Source of the DNA: DAIMFL01 sp964372215
GTDB taxonomy: Bacteria; Pseudomonadota; Alphaproteobacteria; Dongiales; Dongiaceae
Direction: 5' to 3'
Length of the DNA stretch: 30,448 bases
NCBI GenBank assembly: GCA_964372215.1
Contig: CAYJQC010000043.1
Location: forward strand, 1 to 30,448
Shown here piece after piece: positions 23,440 to 30,448 of the stretch. The notes under the pieces are model-generated. The model was not told the origin of the DNA and searched no databases. It saw only the letters and a list, made by a program, of their open reading frames with translations. The translations under genes were made by a program, and so were the position numbers. Numbering within the stretch: position 1 is the stretch's first letter; every line of letters starts with the position of its first letter.

Positions 23440-24522
23440 ATGACCATCGAGTCCCGGTTCCAGGCGGCCATCGAGCGGGCGCAGGCGAGCCCGAGCCGGC
23501 TGCAGCGCCAGGTGCTGCGCATCCTGCATGGCGACGTGCCGACCTTCATGGAGGTGCCGCCGCTGGCCGAGGTCGCGAATCCGGACATCGTCGTGGTCGG
23601 CGTGCCCTATGAAGGGGTGAAGATTCGCGACCGCTTCACCTTCGTGCCGGCCCAGGCGAGCCTGCAGGCGGAGATCTATGCCCGCACCGGCGCCGACAAG
23701 GCGCCCGACGCGATTCGGCGCCATTCGGTCTACTACTCCCTCGACCATTCCGGCGGGCTGTTCCCGGAACGGGAGAAGGGCTTTCGCCTGGCCGACCACG
23801 TGGCGGTGGCCGATGGCGGCAACACCATCATCGACCACACGGTCCCGGCCGAGGAGACCCTGAACGCGTCGGCCGCCCGGATCACCGCGATGCTGGGCCC
23901 GAACGCCGTGCCGATCGTGCTCGGCGGCGACGACACCGTGCCCTATGTCGGCATGCGCGCGGTGGCGCGCCAGCGGCCGGGCAAGAAGTTCGCCGTCATC
24001 AAGCTCGACTCCCATTTCGACCTGTCGTGGGAGCCGCGGTACTGGGCCGGCTCGCAATGGGCGCGCTGCATGGAGGCCGGCTACCTGGCGCCGGAGAACT
24101 TTGCATTGATCGGCATCCGCGGCCTGCGCAACGCCATCGTCTGGTCGGAAACCGCCAAGGAGCTCGGCATCGTCTACTGGACGATGCAGGACGTCGAGGA
24201 GCAGGGCATCGTGGCCTGCGTGCGCGCGGCACTGGCGCGGATCACGAACAACGTCGACTATCTCTACTTCTCGCTCGATCTCGACGTCGTCGACCCGGCC
24301 TTCCTGCCAGCGCAGAAATACCCCGACCCGGCCGGCCTGACCGCGCGCGAGACGCTGCGCGCCATCCGCATCGCCCTCGACGAGGGGCCGCCGGCGGCCG
24401 GCTTCGACATGGCCTGCCTCGGACCCGATTTCGACGTGAACGGCCTCGGCAGCCAGCTCGCCGCGCGCTGCGCCGTCGAGTTCATCGGCGCGGTGGCGAA
24501 GCGCAAGGCGGCGCGGGGCTGA
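23440..24522 (+). CDS. Ureohydrolase-fold (arginase/agmatinase family) protein, divergent active site
   Basis: A 360-residue protein of the arginase/agmatinase/formiminoglutamase superfamily. The manganese-site blocks are clear: VLGGDDTVPYVG (162-165), KLDSHFDLSW (Asp190, His192, Asp194) and FSLDLDVVDPAFLP (Asp280, Asp282). Several canonical positions differ. The first metal ligand, His of GGDH, is Asp165. The proton-shuttle His of the YxHGT block appears as Ala203 (RYWAGSQWAR). The guanidinium-binding Glu of GFDxVEV is a Cys (GFDMACLGPDFD, Cys326). The usual PGTGTPEPGGL loop is replaced by AQKYPDPAGL. So a plain arginase or agmatinase reaction is doubtful; another C-N hydrolysis is possible. 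ATG at 23440 follows an AGGAGA site. Last gene of the presumed catabolic unit. Confidence 0.85.
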   Translation: MTIESRFQAAIERAQASPSRLQRQVLRILHGDVPTFMEVPPLAEVANPDIVVVGVPYEGVKIRDRFTFVPAQASLQAEIYARTGADKAPDAIRRHSVYYSLDHSGGLFPEREKGFRLADHVAVADGGNTIIDHTVPAEETLNASAARITAMLGPNAVPIVLGGDDTVPYVGMRAVARQRPGKKFAVIKLDSHFDLSWEPRYWAGSQWARCMEAGYLAPENFALIGIRGLRNAIVWSETAKELGIVYWTMQDVEEQGIVACVRAALARITNNVDYLYFSLDLDVVDPAFLPAQKYPDPAGLTARETLRAIRIALDEGPPAAGFDMACLGPDFDVNGLGSQLAARCAVEFIGAVAKRKAARG

Positions 24523-24672
24523 GCGGGCACGGACGCTCGCACGACCGAAAGCCCGAACACGTCGCCATGGCCCTGGATGCGTAGTGGCGAACAGCGGGCC
24601 GGGCGTGAGCGGACCCGCAGCTTGCCAGCCGCGCTTATGGTGTCGACCATTGAGCAGGGCTAGGATCGCGGC

Positions 24673-25143
24673 ATGCCGCTCCCCGATAAGATCTGCGACC
24701 TGATTCGCACGCATATCGACTGTCACGGCCAGCATCTGGTTCAGGTCAATCTCAGCGAGAATGATCCTCCCGACTTTGAGCCCTTCGTCTACACGATCGG
24801 GAACCACGAGCGCGGGTTGCCGGAGCTGCTGCTGATCGGCCCCGCCGATGACACGACCACGTGGATCCTCAACTTCGTGGGCAAGCAGCAACGCGGGCGG
24901 GGACGCCCGCTTGAGCACGGCGAACTCGTGCATCTCGGCGGGACGTACCCGGTGCGCATCGTCGACGCAGGTCGCATCGGCCGGGAAGAATATGCGGTTC
25001 AAGTCGGCACCTTCTACAGGACCGACGACTACGCAGTGCGACAAATCCTGTATTGCGATACCCAAGGGCGCTTCCCCGACGACCCCGCCTGCGCCGAACC
25101 CTATCGCTCCCAGACCGTCCTCCGCCCCGATCCGCGGCATTGA
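24673..25143 (+). CDS. DUF4262-type hypothetical protein
   Basis: A 156-residue protein of unknown function. The segment PFVYTIGNHERGLPELLLIGPADDTTTWILNFVGKQ (about 37-72) matches the core of DUF4262 proteins (Y-T-I-G followed by P-E-L-x-x-x-G). The C-terminal half has REEYAVQVGTFYRTDDYAVRQILYCDTQGRFPDD. No signal peptide, membrane helix or known catalytic motif. ATG at 24673 has only a weak ribosome-binding site. Codon use is a little less GC-extreme than in the neighbours, and the gene stands alone between the catabolic cluster and the nrdJ control region, so acquisition by transfer is possible. Confidence 0.65.
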   Translation: MPLPDKICDLIRTHIDCHGQHLVQVNLSENDPPDFEPFVYTIGNHERGLPELLLIGPADDTTTWILNFVGKQQRGRGRPLEHGELVHLGGTYPVRIVDAGRIGREEYAVQVGTFYRTDDYAVRQILYCDTQGRFPDDPACAEPYRSQTVLRPDPRH

Positions 25144-25245
25144 CCGATGTCTGGCCCGTGACGTCTGGCGTGGACCGGCGTTAACTATGTTTGTCTTGTC
25201 CGATCAGTCAGTTGTACCGGTCGCGCCAGCGACTCGTCGGACGCG

Positions 25246-25260
25246 TTAACCATTCGTTAA
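25246..25260. promoter_or_regulatory. CtrA-type site TTAA-N7-TTAA
   Basis: TTAACCATTCGTTAA fits the full CtrA consensus (TTAA, seven bases, TTAA) known from Caulobacter and other alphaproteobacteria. A site controlling ribonucleotide reductase would fit cell-cycle timing of dNTP supply. The distance to nrdJ (over 600 bases) makes the link less certain. Confidence 0.5.
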
Positions 25261-25290
25261 CTAGATATTGGGGGTATTGGCCTCGACAGA

Positions 25291-25306
25291 CCACATGATC
25301 TTGTAT
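25291..25306. promoter_or_regulatory. NrdR-like box 1
   Basis: CCACATGATCTTGTAT resembles the NrdR consensus (ACAC-w-A-T-A-T-A-T-w-GTGT), with the CACA half well conserved and the TGTG half weaker. It lies 53 bases (about five helical turns) before box 2. Confidence 0.5.
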
Positions 25307-25343
25307 CGGGGCCCACTTTCCCCTTGCATGAATCGCGGAGCTG

Positions 25344-25359
25344 TCACAAAATGTTGTGG
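25344..25359. promoter_or_regulatory. NrdR-like box 2
   Basis: TCACAAAATGTTGTGG, with a CACA-N6-TGTG core, is the best NrdR-type match in the region. NrdR represses ribonucleotide reductase operons when dATP is high, and its boxes usually occur in pairs about three helical turns apart. Box 3 starts 33 bases further on. Confidence 0.65.
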
Positions 25360-25376
25360 TTGGAGCGGTTCGCCGC

Positions 25377-25392
25377 CCACAAAATCCTGTAT
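25377..25392. promoter_or_regulatory. NrdR-like box 3
   Basis: CCACAAAATCCTGTAT pairs with box 2 at a spacing of 33 bases and immediately precedes a possible -10 element TATAGT at 25411-25416, where a bound repressor would cover the -35 region. Confidence 0.58.
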
Positions 25393-25620
25393 CGGCCTGC
25401 TCTTAGCAGGTATAGTTCAGCGGCAACGTTAGCGGAGACGGTGCCATGCGCGGAGTCATCGGCGGTCGGACGCGGTCCCAGCCCGGAATGACCAGCGGTC
25501 GGCGTGACCGCAGTACCGCGCGGGTCCGACGAAGACGAAAAGACCTGAGGGCGGCCGACCGCTGAAAACACGGCTTCTCCACCGTGATCCGGCGGAGAGA
25601 AAAGGCAAGATCCGAAAGAG

Positions 25621-25670
25621 AAACGAAATGAGGTCGACGGCATTATTTGCCGTGCGACCTCGTTTTATTT
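25621..25670 (+). terminator. Strong intrinsic terminator or attenuator upstream of nrdJ
   Basis: The arms GAGGTCGACGGC (25630-25641) and GCCGTGCGACCTC (25649-25661) form a 12-bp stem with one bulged G and a 7-base ATTATTT loop, followed by GTTTTATTT. A-rich sequence precedes it, so it could work on both strands. It lies between the NrdR-box promoter region and nrdJ, and would end a transcript of about 250 bases begun near 25420. Confidence 0.72.
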
Positions 25671-25740
25671 GTGCATTCGGGATGTTCCCCAATCTAATTT
25701 TGGTTCCTGGCCGAAAAACACTTGCCTCGCATTTCCGTTC

Positions 25741-25756
25741 GCGCGATATGTTGTGT
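25741..25756. promoter_or_regulatory. NrdR-like box 4 over the candidate nrdJ -10 element
   Basis: GCGCGATATGTTGTGT matches the NrdR consensus at about 12 of 16 positions, with a perfect right half. It overlaps GATATG, the -10 of a candidate promoter whose -35 is TTGCCT 17 bases upstream. A transcript from here would have a leader of about 118 bases before nrdJ. Confidence 0.48.
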
Positions 25757-25874
25757 CCGCGCTGACGTGACATACCAGGGATGGGTTGCCGGCGCGGACG
25801 TTCCGGCCCCGGGCTGTCGCCGCAGTCCCCAGGCCGGACAGGTCCAGAGCGCAAACTCAGGGGGTCGCCAGAAC

Positions 25875-28800
25875 ATGCGGATCGCGCGCCGATTCACCGA
25901 AGCCGGCACAACGCCTTATGCCGAGATCGAATTCCGTCGCACCACCAGCGAGATCCGCAACCCGGACGGCTCGGTGGTGTTCCAGGCGCGCGACATCGAG
26001 GTGCCGGCCGACTGGTCGCAGGTCGCTTGCGACGTGCTGGCGCAGAAGTATTTCCGCAAGGCCGGCGTGCCGGCGCGGCTGAAGCCGGTCGCCGAGGTGA
26101 ACGTGCCGGAATGGCTGTGGCGCCACGAGCCGGACAGCGAAGCGCTCGACAAGCTCGACGAGTCGCGCCGCATCGTCGGCGAGACCAGCGCGCGCCAGGT
26201 GTTCGACCGCATGGTCGGCACCTGGACCTATTGGGGCTGGCGCGGCGGCTATTTCGACGGCGAGGAGGACGCCCGCGCCTTCTTCGACGAGATGCGCTTC
26301 ATGATGTGCACCCAGATGGGCGCACCCAACTCGCCACAATGGTTCAACACCGGACTGCACTGGGCCTATGGCATCGACGGCCCGGCCCAGGGCCACTATT
26401 ACGTCGATTTCCTGACCGGCAAGCTGACCGCCTCGGCCACCGCCTACGAGCATCCGCAGCCGCACGCCTGCTTCATCCAGTCGGTCTCCGACGATCTCGT
26501 CAACGAGGGCGGGATCATGGATCTGTGGGTGCGCGAGGCGCGGCTGTTCAAGTACGGCTCCGGCACCGGCTCCAATTTCTCCAAGCTGCGCGGCGGCGGC
26601 GAGCGGCTGTCGGGCGGCGGCAAGTCGTCGGGCCTGATGAGCTTCCTCAAGATCGGCGACCGTGCCGCCGGCGCCATCAAGTCGGGCGGCACCACGCGGC
26701 GCGCCGCCAAGATGGTGAGCGTCGACCTCGACCACCCGGACATCGAGGACTACATCAACTGGAAGGTGATCGAGGAGCAGAAGGTGGCGGCGCTGGTCGC
26801 CGGCTCGCGGCTCTCCAAGGTCCATCTCAACGCGGTGATCCAGGCCTGCCAGTTGGGCGCCGGCGACCAGCGCTTCGATCCCAAGCAGAACCCGACCCTC
26901 AAGGCGGCGATCAAGGCGGCGCGCGGGGCGATGATCCCCGAGAACTACGTCCAGCGGGTCATCGAGTTCGCGCGCCAGGGCTACACCTCGATCGAGTTCC
27001 CGACCTACGACACCGATTGGGACTCCGACGCCTATCTCACCGTCTCCGGCCAGAACTCCAACAACTCGGTGCGGATCAACAACGACTTCATCAAGGCGGT
27101 CCAGGACGACGGCGAGTGGAAGCTGATCCGCCGCACCGACGGCAAGGTGTCGAAGACCCTGCCGGCGCGCGAGCTGTGGGAGAAGATCGCCTACGCCGCC
27201 TGGGCCTGCGCCGATCCCGGGGTGCAGTACGACACCACCATCAACGAGTGGCACACCTGCCCGGCCTCGGGGCGCATCAACGCCTCGAACCCATGCTCGG
27301 AGTACATGTTCCTCGACGACACCGCCTGCAACCTGGCGTCGCTCAACCTGCTGACCTTCCGCCGGCCGGACGGGCATTTCGACGTCGAGGCCTTCAACCA
27401 GGCGGTGCGGCTGTGGACCGTGGTGCTCGAGATCTCCGTGCTGATGGCGCAGTTCCCGTCGCGCGAGATCGCCCAGCGCTCCTACGACTACCGCACCCTC
27501 GGCCTCGGCTTCGCCAATATCGGCGGCCTGCTGATGTCCATGGGCCTCGGCTATGACAGCGCCGAGGGCCGCGCCATCGCCGGCGCGATCTCGGCGGTCA
27601 TGACCGGCGTGTCCTACGCCACCTCGGCCGAGATGGCCGGCGAGCTCGGCACCTTCCCGGGCTTCGACCGCAACCGCGAGCACATGCTGCGCGTGGTGCG
27701 CAACCATCGCCGCGCCGCCTATGGCGAGGGCTCGGGCTACGAAGGGCTGTCGGTCGCGCCGGTGCCGCTCGACCTCGCCCATCTGCCGGACCCCGGCCTG
27801 GCGGCCGCGGCGCGGCGCGCCTGGGACGAGGCCTTGAGCCTGGGCGAACGCTACGGCTACCGCAACGCCCAGGCGACGGTGGTCGCGCCGACCGGCACGA
27901 TCGGCCTGGTGATGGATTGCGACACCACCGGCATCGAGCCCGACTTCGCCCTGGTGAAGTTCAAGAAGCTGGCCGGCGGCGGCTATTTCAAGATCATCAA
28001 CCGCACCGTCCCGCAGGCCCTGATGACCCTCGGCTACGACGAGCCGGAGATCGAGGACATCATCGCCTATGCCGTGGGCCATGGCACGCTGGAGCAGGCC
28101 CCGGGCGTCGACCACGCCGCGCTCAAGGCCAAGGGCTTCTCCGCGGCGATCCTGCAGGCGCTCGAGTCGGCGCTGGTCACCGCCTTCGACATCCGCTTCG
28201 CCTTCAACAAATGGACGCTCGGCGAGGAGTTCTGCACCAGCGTGCTGGGCTTCACCCGCGAGCGGCTCGACGACGTCACCTTCGACATGCTGGCCTCGCT
28301 CGGCTTCAGCAAGGCGCAGATCGAACTCGCCAACACCTATTGCTGCGGTGCCATGACCCTCGAGGGCGCCCCACATCTGAAGGCCGAGCACCTGTCGATC
28401 TTCGACTGCGCCAACCCGTGCGGACGGATCGGCAAGCGCTTCCTGTCGGTGGACAGCCACATCCGCATGATGGCGGCCAGCCAGCCGTTCATCTCCGGCG
28501 CCATCTCCAAGACCATCAACATGCCGAACGCGGCGACGGTCGACGAATGCAAGGACGCCTACATGCTGTCCTGGCGGCTGGGGCTGAAGGCCAACGCGCT
28601 CTACCGCGACGGCTCAAAGCTGTCGCAGCCGCTCACCGGCTCGATCCTCGGCGACGACGACGAGGTCGAGGAGATCGTCGAGGCGCCGGCCGCGGCCAAG
28701 GCCCCGATGGTCGCCGAGCGCATCATCGAGCGGGTGATCGAACGGGTCGCGGCGGCCCAGCGCCGGCGCCTGCCCAACCGGCGCAAGTCCTACACCCAGA

Positions 28801-29558
28801 AGGCGGTGGTGGGCGGCCACAAGGTCTACCTGCACACCGGCGAGTACGAGGACGGCAAGCTCGGCGAGATCTTCATCGACATGCACAAGGAAGGCGCCGC
28901 CTTCCGCAGCCTGATGAACAACTTCGCCATCGCCATCTCGATCGGGCTGCAGTACGGCGTGCCGCTCGAGGAGTTCGTCGAGGCCTTCACCTTCACGCGG
29001 TTCGAGCCGAACGGCATTGTGGAGGGCAACGACACCATCAAGATGGCGACCTCGGTGCTCGACTACATCTTCCGCGAGCTCGCCATCTCCTATCTCGGGC
29101 GCAACGAGCTGGCCCATGCGCAGCCCGAGGACCTGCTGCCGGACAGCATGGGCAGCGGCACCCGCGAGGCCGACCTGCCGACCAGGTCCGCGCCGACGCT
29201 GGAGCGCTTCGCCAGCACCGGCTACATCCGCAAGAACAACCTGATCGTGCTGCGCGGCGCCGGCGAAGCCGCCGCGCTGGCGATGGGCGGCTCGGCGGCG
29301 CTCGCCACCGCCGCGGTCAGGGATCTGAGCGCGACGACAGCAGTCGCGTCTGGGCTCGTCAGCGCCGGCGCCGCCGGGGCCGTCGCTGTCGGGGCCGTGC
29401 TCGTGCAGGCATCGGACGATCGCCTCGGTCGGATTCGCGAGGCGCGTCTGCAAGGCTACGAGGGGGATGCCTGCGGCGAGTGCGGCAATTTCACGCTGGT
29501 GCGCAACGGGACGTGCATGAAATGCGCGACCTGCGGCTCCACCAGCGGCTGTTCCTGA
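25875..29558 (+). CDS. nrdJ: Vitamin B12-dependent ribonucleotide reductase, class II
   Basis: A 1227-residue adenosylcobalamin-dependent ribonucleotide reductase, full length for the alphaproteobacterial form. It reduces ribonucleotides to deoxyribonucleotides without oxygen. Marks in order: MMCTQMGAPNSPQWFNTGL, HPQPHACFIQSVSDDLVNEGG (with one redox Cys), FKYGSGTGSNFSKLRG, KSGGTTRRAAKM, the active-site loop NPCSEYMFLDDTACNLASLNL (Asn472, Cys474), GTIGLVMDCDTTGIEPDFALV, and a Cys-rich tail CGECG ... CMKCATCG ... GCS (Cys1200, 1203, 1214, 1217, 1220, 1226) that probably recycles the active-site disulfide, possibly with zinc. An Ala/Gly/Val-rich linker (about 1128-1190) precedes the tail. ATG at 25875 with a GGGGG-type ribosome-binding site gives the family start MRIARRFTEAG. 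NrdR-like boxes upstream suggest dATP-responsive repression. Confidence 0.97.
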   Translation: MRIARRFTEAGTTPYAEIEFRRTTSEIRNPDGSVVFQARDIEVPADWSQVACDVLAQKYFRKAGVPARLKPVAEVNVPEWLWRHEPDSEALDKLDESRRIVGETSARQVFDRMVGTWTYWGWRGGYFDGEEDARAFFDEMRFMMCTQMGAPNSPQWFNTGLHWAYGIDGPAQGHYYVDFLTGKLTASATAYEHPQPHACFIQSVSDDLVNEGGIMDLWVREARLFKYGSGTGSNFSKLRGGGERLSGGGKSSGLMSFLKIGDRAAGAIKSGGTTRRAAKMVSVDLDHPDIEDYINWKVIEEQKVAALVAGSRLSKVHLNAVIQACQLGAGDQRFDPKQNPTLKAAIKAARGAMIPENYVQRVIEFARQGYTSIEFPTYDTDWDSDAYLTVSGQNSNNSVRINNDFIKAVQDDGEWKLIRRTDGKVSKTLPARELWEKIAYAAWACADPGVQYDTTINEWHTCPASGRINASNPCSEYMFLDDTACNLASLNLLTFRRPDGHFDVEAFNQAVRLWTVVLEISVLMAQFPSREIAQRSYDYRTLGLGFANIGGLLMSMGLGYDSAEGRAIAGAISAVMTGVSYATSAEMAGELGTFPGFDRNREHMLRVVRNHRRAAYGEGSGYEGLSVAPVPLDLAHLPDPGLAAAARRAWDEALSLGERYGYRNAQATVVAPTGTIGLVMDCDTTGIEPDFALVKFKKLAGGGYFKIINRTVPQALMTLGYDEPEIEDIIAYAVGHGTLEQAPGVDHAALKAKGFSAAILQALESALVTAFDIRFAFNKWTLGEEFCTSVLGFTRERLDDVTFDMLASLGFSKAQIELANTYCCGAMTLEGAPHLKAEHLSIFDCANPCGRIGKRFLSVDSHIRMMAASQPFISGAISKTINMPNAATVDECKDAYMLSWRLGLKANALYRDGSKLSQPLTGSILGDDDEVEEIVEAPAAAKAPMVAERIIERVIERVAAAQRRRLPNRRKSYTQKAVVGGHKVYLHTGEYEDGKLGEIFIDMHKEGAAFRSLMNNFAIAISIGLQYGVPLEEFVEAFTFTRFEPNGIVEGNDTIKMATSVLDYIFRELAISYLGRNELAHAQPEDLLPDSMGSGTREADLPTRSAPTLERFASTGYIRKNNLIVLRGAGEAAALAMGGSAALATAAVRDLSATTAVASGLVSAGAAGAVAVGAVLVQASDDRLGRIREARLQGYEGDACGECGNFTLVRNGTCMKCATCGSTSGCS

Positions 29559-29593
29559 GGGGGCCTGCGGCCCCCGCGGGAGCGGCAGCGACC

Positions 29594-29625
29594 ATGCGTA
29601 CGACCATGCCTATGCGTATGCGTAC
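29594..29625. repeat. Degenerate hexamer repeat (ATGCGT-type)
   Basis: Irregular copies of ATGCGT/ATGCCT follow one another downstream of nrdJ, ending in a clean pair (ATGCGTATGCGTAC). Comparable in unit length to the CTGTAT tract after rne. Confidence 0.6.
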
Positions 29626-29657
29626 TTAGAGTGGTCACTTGTTCTCCCTGTGAACTT

Positions 29658-29686
29658 CCGGGCTCGTGACGGCGGCACGAGCCCGG
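29658..29686 (+). terminator. nrdJ terminator hairpin
   Basis: A perfect 11-bp stem (CCGGGCTCGTG and CACGAGCCCGG) with a 7-base loop, then CCTTATCT. A shorter perfect stem (GGGGGCC, TGC, GGCCCCC) directly follows the nrdJ stop at about 29560. Together they close the nrdJ transcript and isolate the downstream RidA gene. Confidence 0.65.
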
Positions 29687-29825
29687 CCTTATCTCCCTCC
29701 CCTTGCTTTCCCGGGCCCCGCATCCACCGATGACGCGGGCGGCGGATGTCATGCCGCCTGCAGGCTGGATCGGACCGACCGCGCCCGCTATCCTCCGCAC
29801 CGCCAACCCGAGGGAGGACCCGACC

Positions 29826-30293
29826 ATGGCCGGAAAAATCGACGCCAGGCTTGCTGACCTGAAGATCGAGCTGCCCAAGGCGGCCGCGCCCGTCGCCAAC
29901 TACGTGCCGACGGTGATCGTCGGCAACACGCTCTATGTTTCCGGCCAGGTCACGGTGTGGAACGGCGAATTCAAGTTCGTCGGCAAGCTCGGCAAGGACT
30001 TCAAGGTCGAGGACGGCCAGCAGGCGGCCCGGCTGTGCGGCCTCAACATCATCGCCCAGACCAAGGCGGCGCTCGACGGCGACCTCGACCGGGTCAAGCG
30101 GGTGGTCAAGCTCGGCGTGTTCGTCAACTCGACCGGCGACTTCACCGACCAGCCCAAGGTGGCGAACGGCGTCTCCGACCTGATGGTCGAGGTGTTCGGC
30201 GACGCCGGCAAGCATGCCCGCTTCGCCGTCGGCACCAACGTCCTGCCGCTCAACCTGGCGGTCGAGGTCGACGCGGTCATCGAGATCGCCTGA
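29826..30293 (+). CDS. RidA/YjgF family protein (single domain)
   Basis: A 155-residue protein of the Rid superfamily, close to the YjgH/TdcF-like longer members. The fold pattern is VPTVIVGNTLYVSGQVTVWNGEFKFVGKLG (about 27-56), DGQQAARLCGLNIIAQTKAAL with DLDRVKRVVKLGVFVNSTGDF, and the C-terminal HARFAVGTNVLPLNLAVEVDAVIEIA. In contrast to the triple-Rid protein in this window, it keeps an Arg (ARFAVG) close to the position of the catalytic Arg of imine/enamine deaminases, so a housekeeping role in removing reactive 2-aminoacrylate-type intermediates is reasonable. ATG at 29826 follows GGGAGGA. It lies alone after the nrdJ terminator. Confidence 0.88.
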   Translation: MAGKIDARLADLKIELPKAAAPVANYVPTVIVGNTLYVSGQVTVWNGEFKFVGKLGKDFKVEDGQQAARLCGLNIIAQTKAALDGDLDRVKRVVKLGVFVNSTGDFTDQPKVANGVSDLMVEVFGDAGKHARFAVGTNVLPLNLAVEVDAVIEIA

Positions 30294-30332
30294 GTCGCGG
30301 ACGACGGAGCGCTGCATCACCCCCCACCCTGA

Positions 30333-30403
30333 CCCTCCCCCACAAGGGGGGAGGGGACTCGTTGGTGCGGCGCCAAGACTCCCCCTCCCCCTCGACGGGG
30401 GAG
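30333..30403. repeat. REP-like GC hairpin pair
   Basis: Two stems close together: CCCTCCCCC (30333-30341) with its complement at 30347-30355, and CTCCCCC (30385-30391) with GGGGGAG (30397-30403) around a TCGAC loop. The C-run/G-run palindrome style is common between genes in alphaproteobacteria. They may also end the RidA transcript. Confidence 0.6.
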
Positions 30404-30448
30404 CGACTGTGTTGTCGGTCAAGCGATTTGCCAAGGCTTTTGGTCTCG

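Larger units (their letters stand above)
25144..25874 (+). promoter_or_regulatory. Long nrdJ upstream control region
   Basis: No convincing gene in 730 bases. The stretch is notably more AT-rich than the rest of the window. In order it holds a CtrA-type site, three NrdR-like boxes, a possible -10 TATAGT (25411-25416), a strong terminator hairpin, and a second candidate promoter (TTGCCT 25722-25727, 17-base spacer, GATATG 25745-25750) overlapped by a fourth NrdR-like box. I found no convincing cobalamin riboswitch core although the downstream enzyme is B12-dependent. Confidence 0.6.

Noticed and set aside
21685..25140. A 1151-codon minus-strand open frame opposite the M20 and ureohydrolase genes
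   Set aside because: It is Arg/Ala/Gly/Asp-rich with no recognisable domain and lies antisense to two well-conserved genes; it is an effect of high third-position GC.
25405..25445. tRNA-like start (GCAGGTATAGTTCAGCGG)
   Set aside because: Only a D-arm-like stretch is present; there is no anticodon arm, T-arm or matching acceptor 3' strand.
25401..25600. Possible cobalamin riboswitch ahead of the B12-dependent reductase
   Set aside because: A GACGGTGCC near the start and AAAGACCTG near the end recall the aptamer ends, but the conserved core and the full B12 box are missing. A covariance-model search would decide.
25857..28460. An 867-codon minus-strand open frame opposite nrdJ
   Set aside because: Composition is typical of a shadow frame (Gly/Ala/Val/His/Asp-rich) and the opposite strand encodes an unmistakable ribonucleotide reductase.

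Overview
The window looks like chromosomal DNA of a GC-rich alphaproteobacterium, probably of the Rhodospirillales type. Evidence: very high GC with strong third-position bias (hence many long antisense shadow frames), the gene order aroQ-accB-accC-aat-DUF2155-mlaD-NDUFA12 typical of that group, a class II (B12-dependent) ribonucleotide reductase, and a CtrA-type site. The species cannot be named from sequence alone. I see no tRNA, rRNA, CRISPR array, transposase or prophage.

Region 1 (1-7200), envelope and periplasmic functions: the C-terminal end of RNase E, then on the minus strand a gamma-glutamyltransferase lipoprotein followed by a PLP aminotransferase, and divergently an M48 metalloprotease with TPRs. 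A truncated chloramphenicol-phosphotransferase-like gene, a DsbA-type thioredoxin and a FabG-like SDR follow.

Region 2 (7370-12720), core housekeeping: aroQ, accB, accC and aat on the plus strand. They converge on a minus-strand run read as NDUFA12 (complex I accessory protein), mlaD, a methyltransferase, a small conserved protein and a DUF2155 protein. An EamA permease follows.

Region 3 (14009-24522) is the accessory part and the most interesting. A LysR regulator lies divergent to a DDAH/arginine-deiminase-type amidinohydrolase, with an inverted repeat in between. Next come a spermidine/putrescine-type ABC importer (ATPase, Tat-exported binding protein, two permeases), an oppositely oriented protein made of three fused RidA domains, an AbgB-like M20 amidohydrolase, and a ureohydrolase-fold protein that lacks several canonical active-site residues. 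I infer uptake and breakdown of a guanidino, amidino or amide nitrogen compound. The substrate is unknown and the pathway does not match one I can name.

Region 4 (24673-30448): a DUF4262 protein, then a 730-base regulatory stretch with a CtrA-type site, four NrdR-like boxes and a strong terminator hairpin, then nrdJ with its own terminator, a single-domain RidA protein, and REP-like GC hairpins at the edge.
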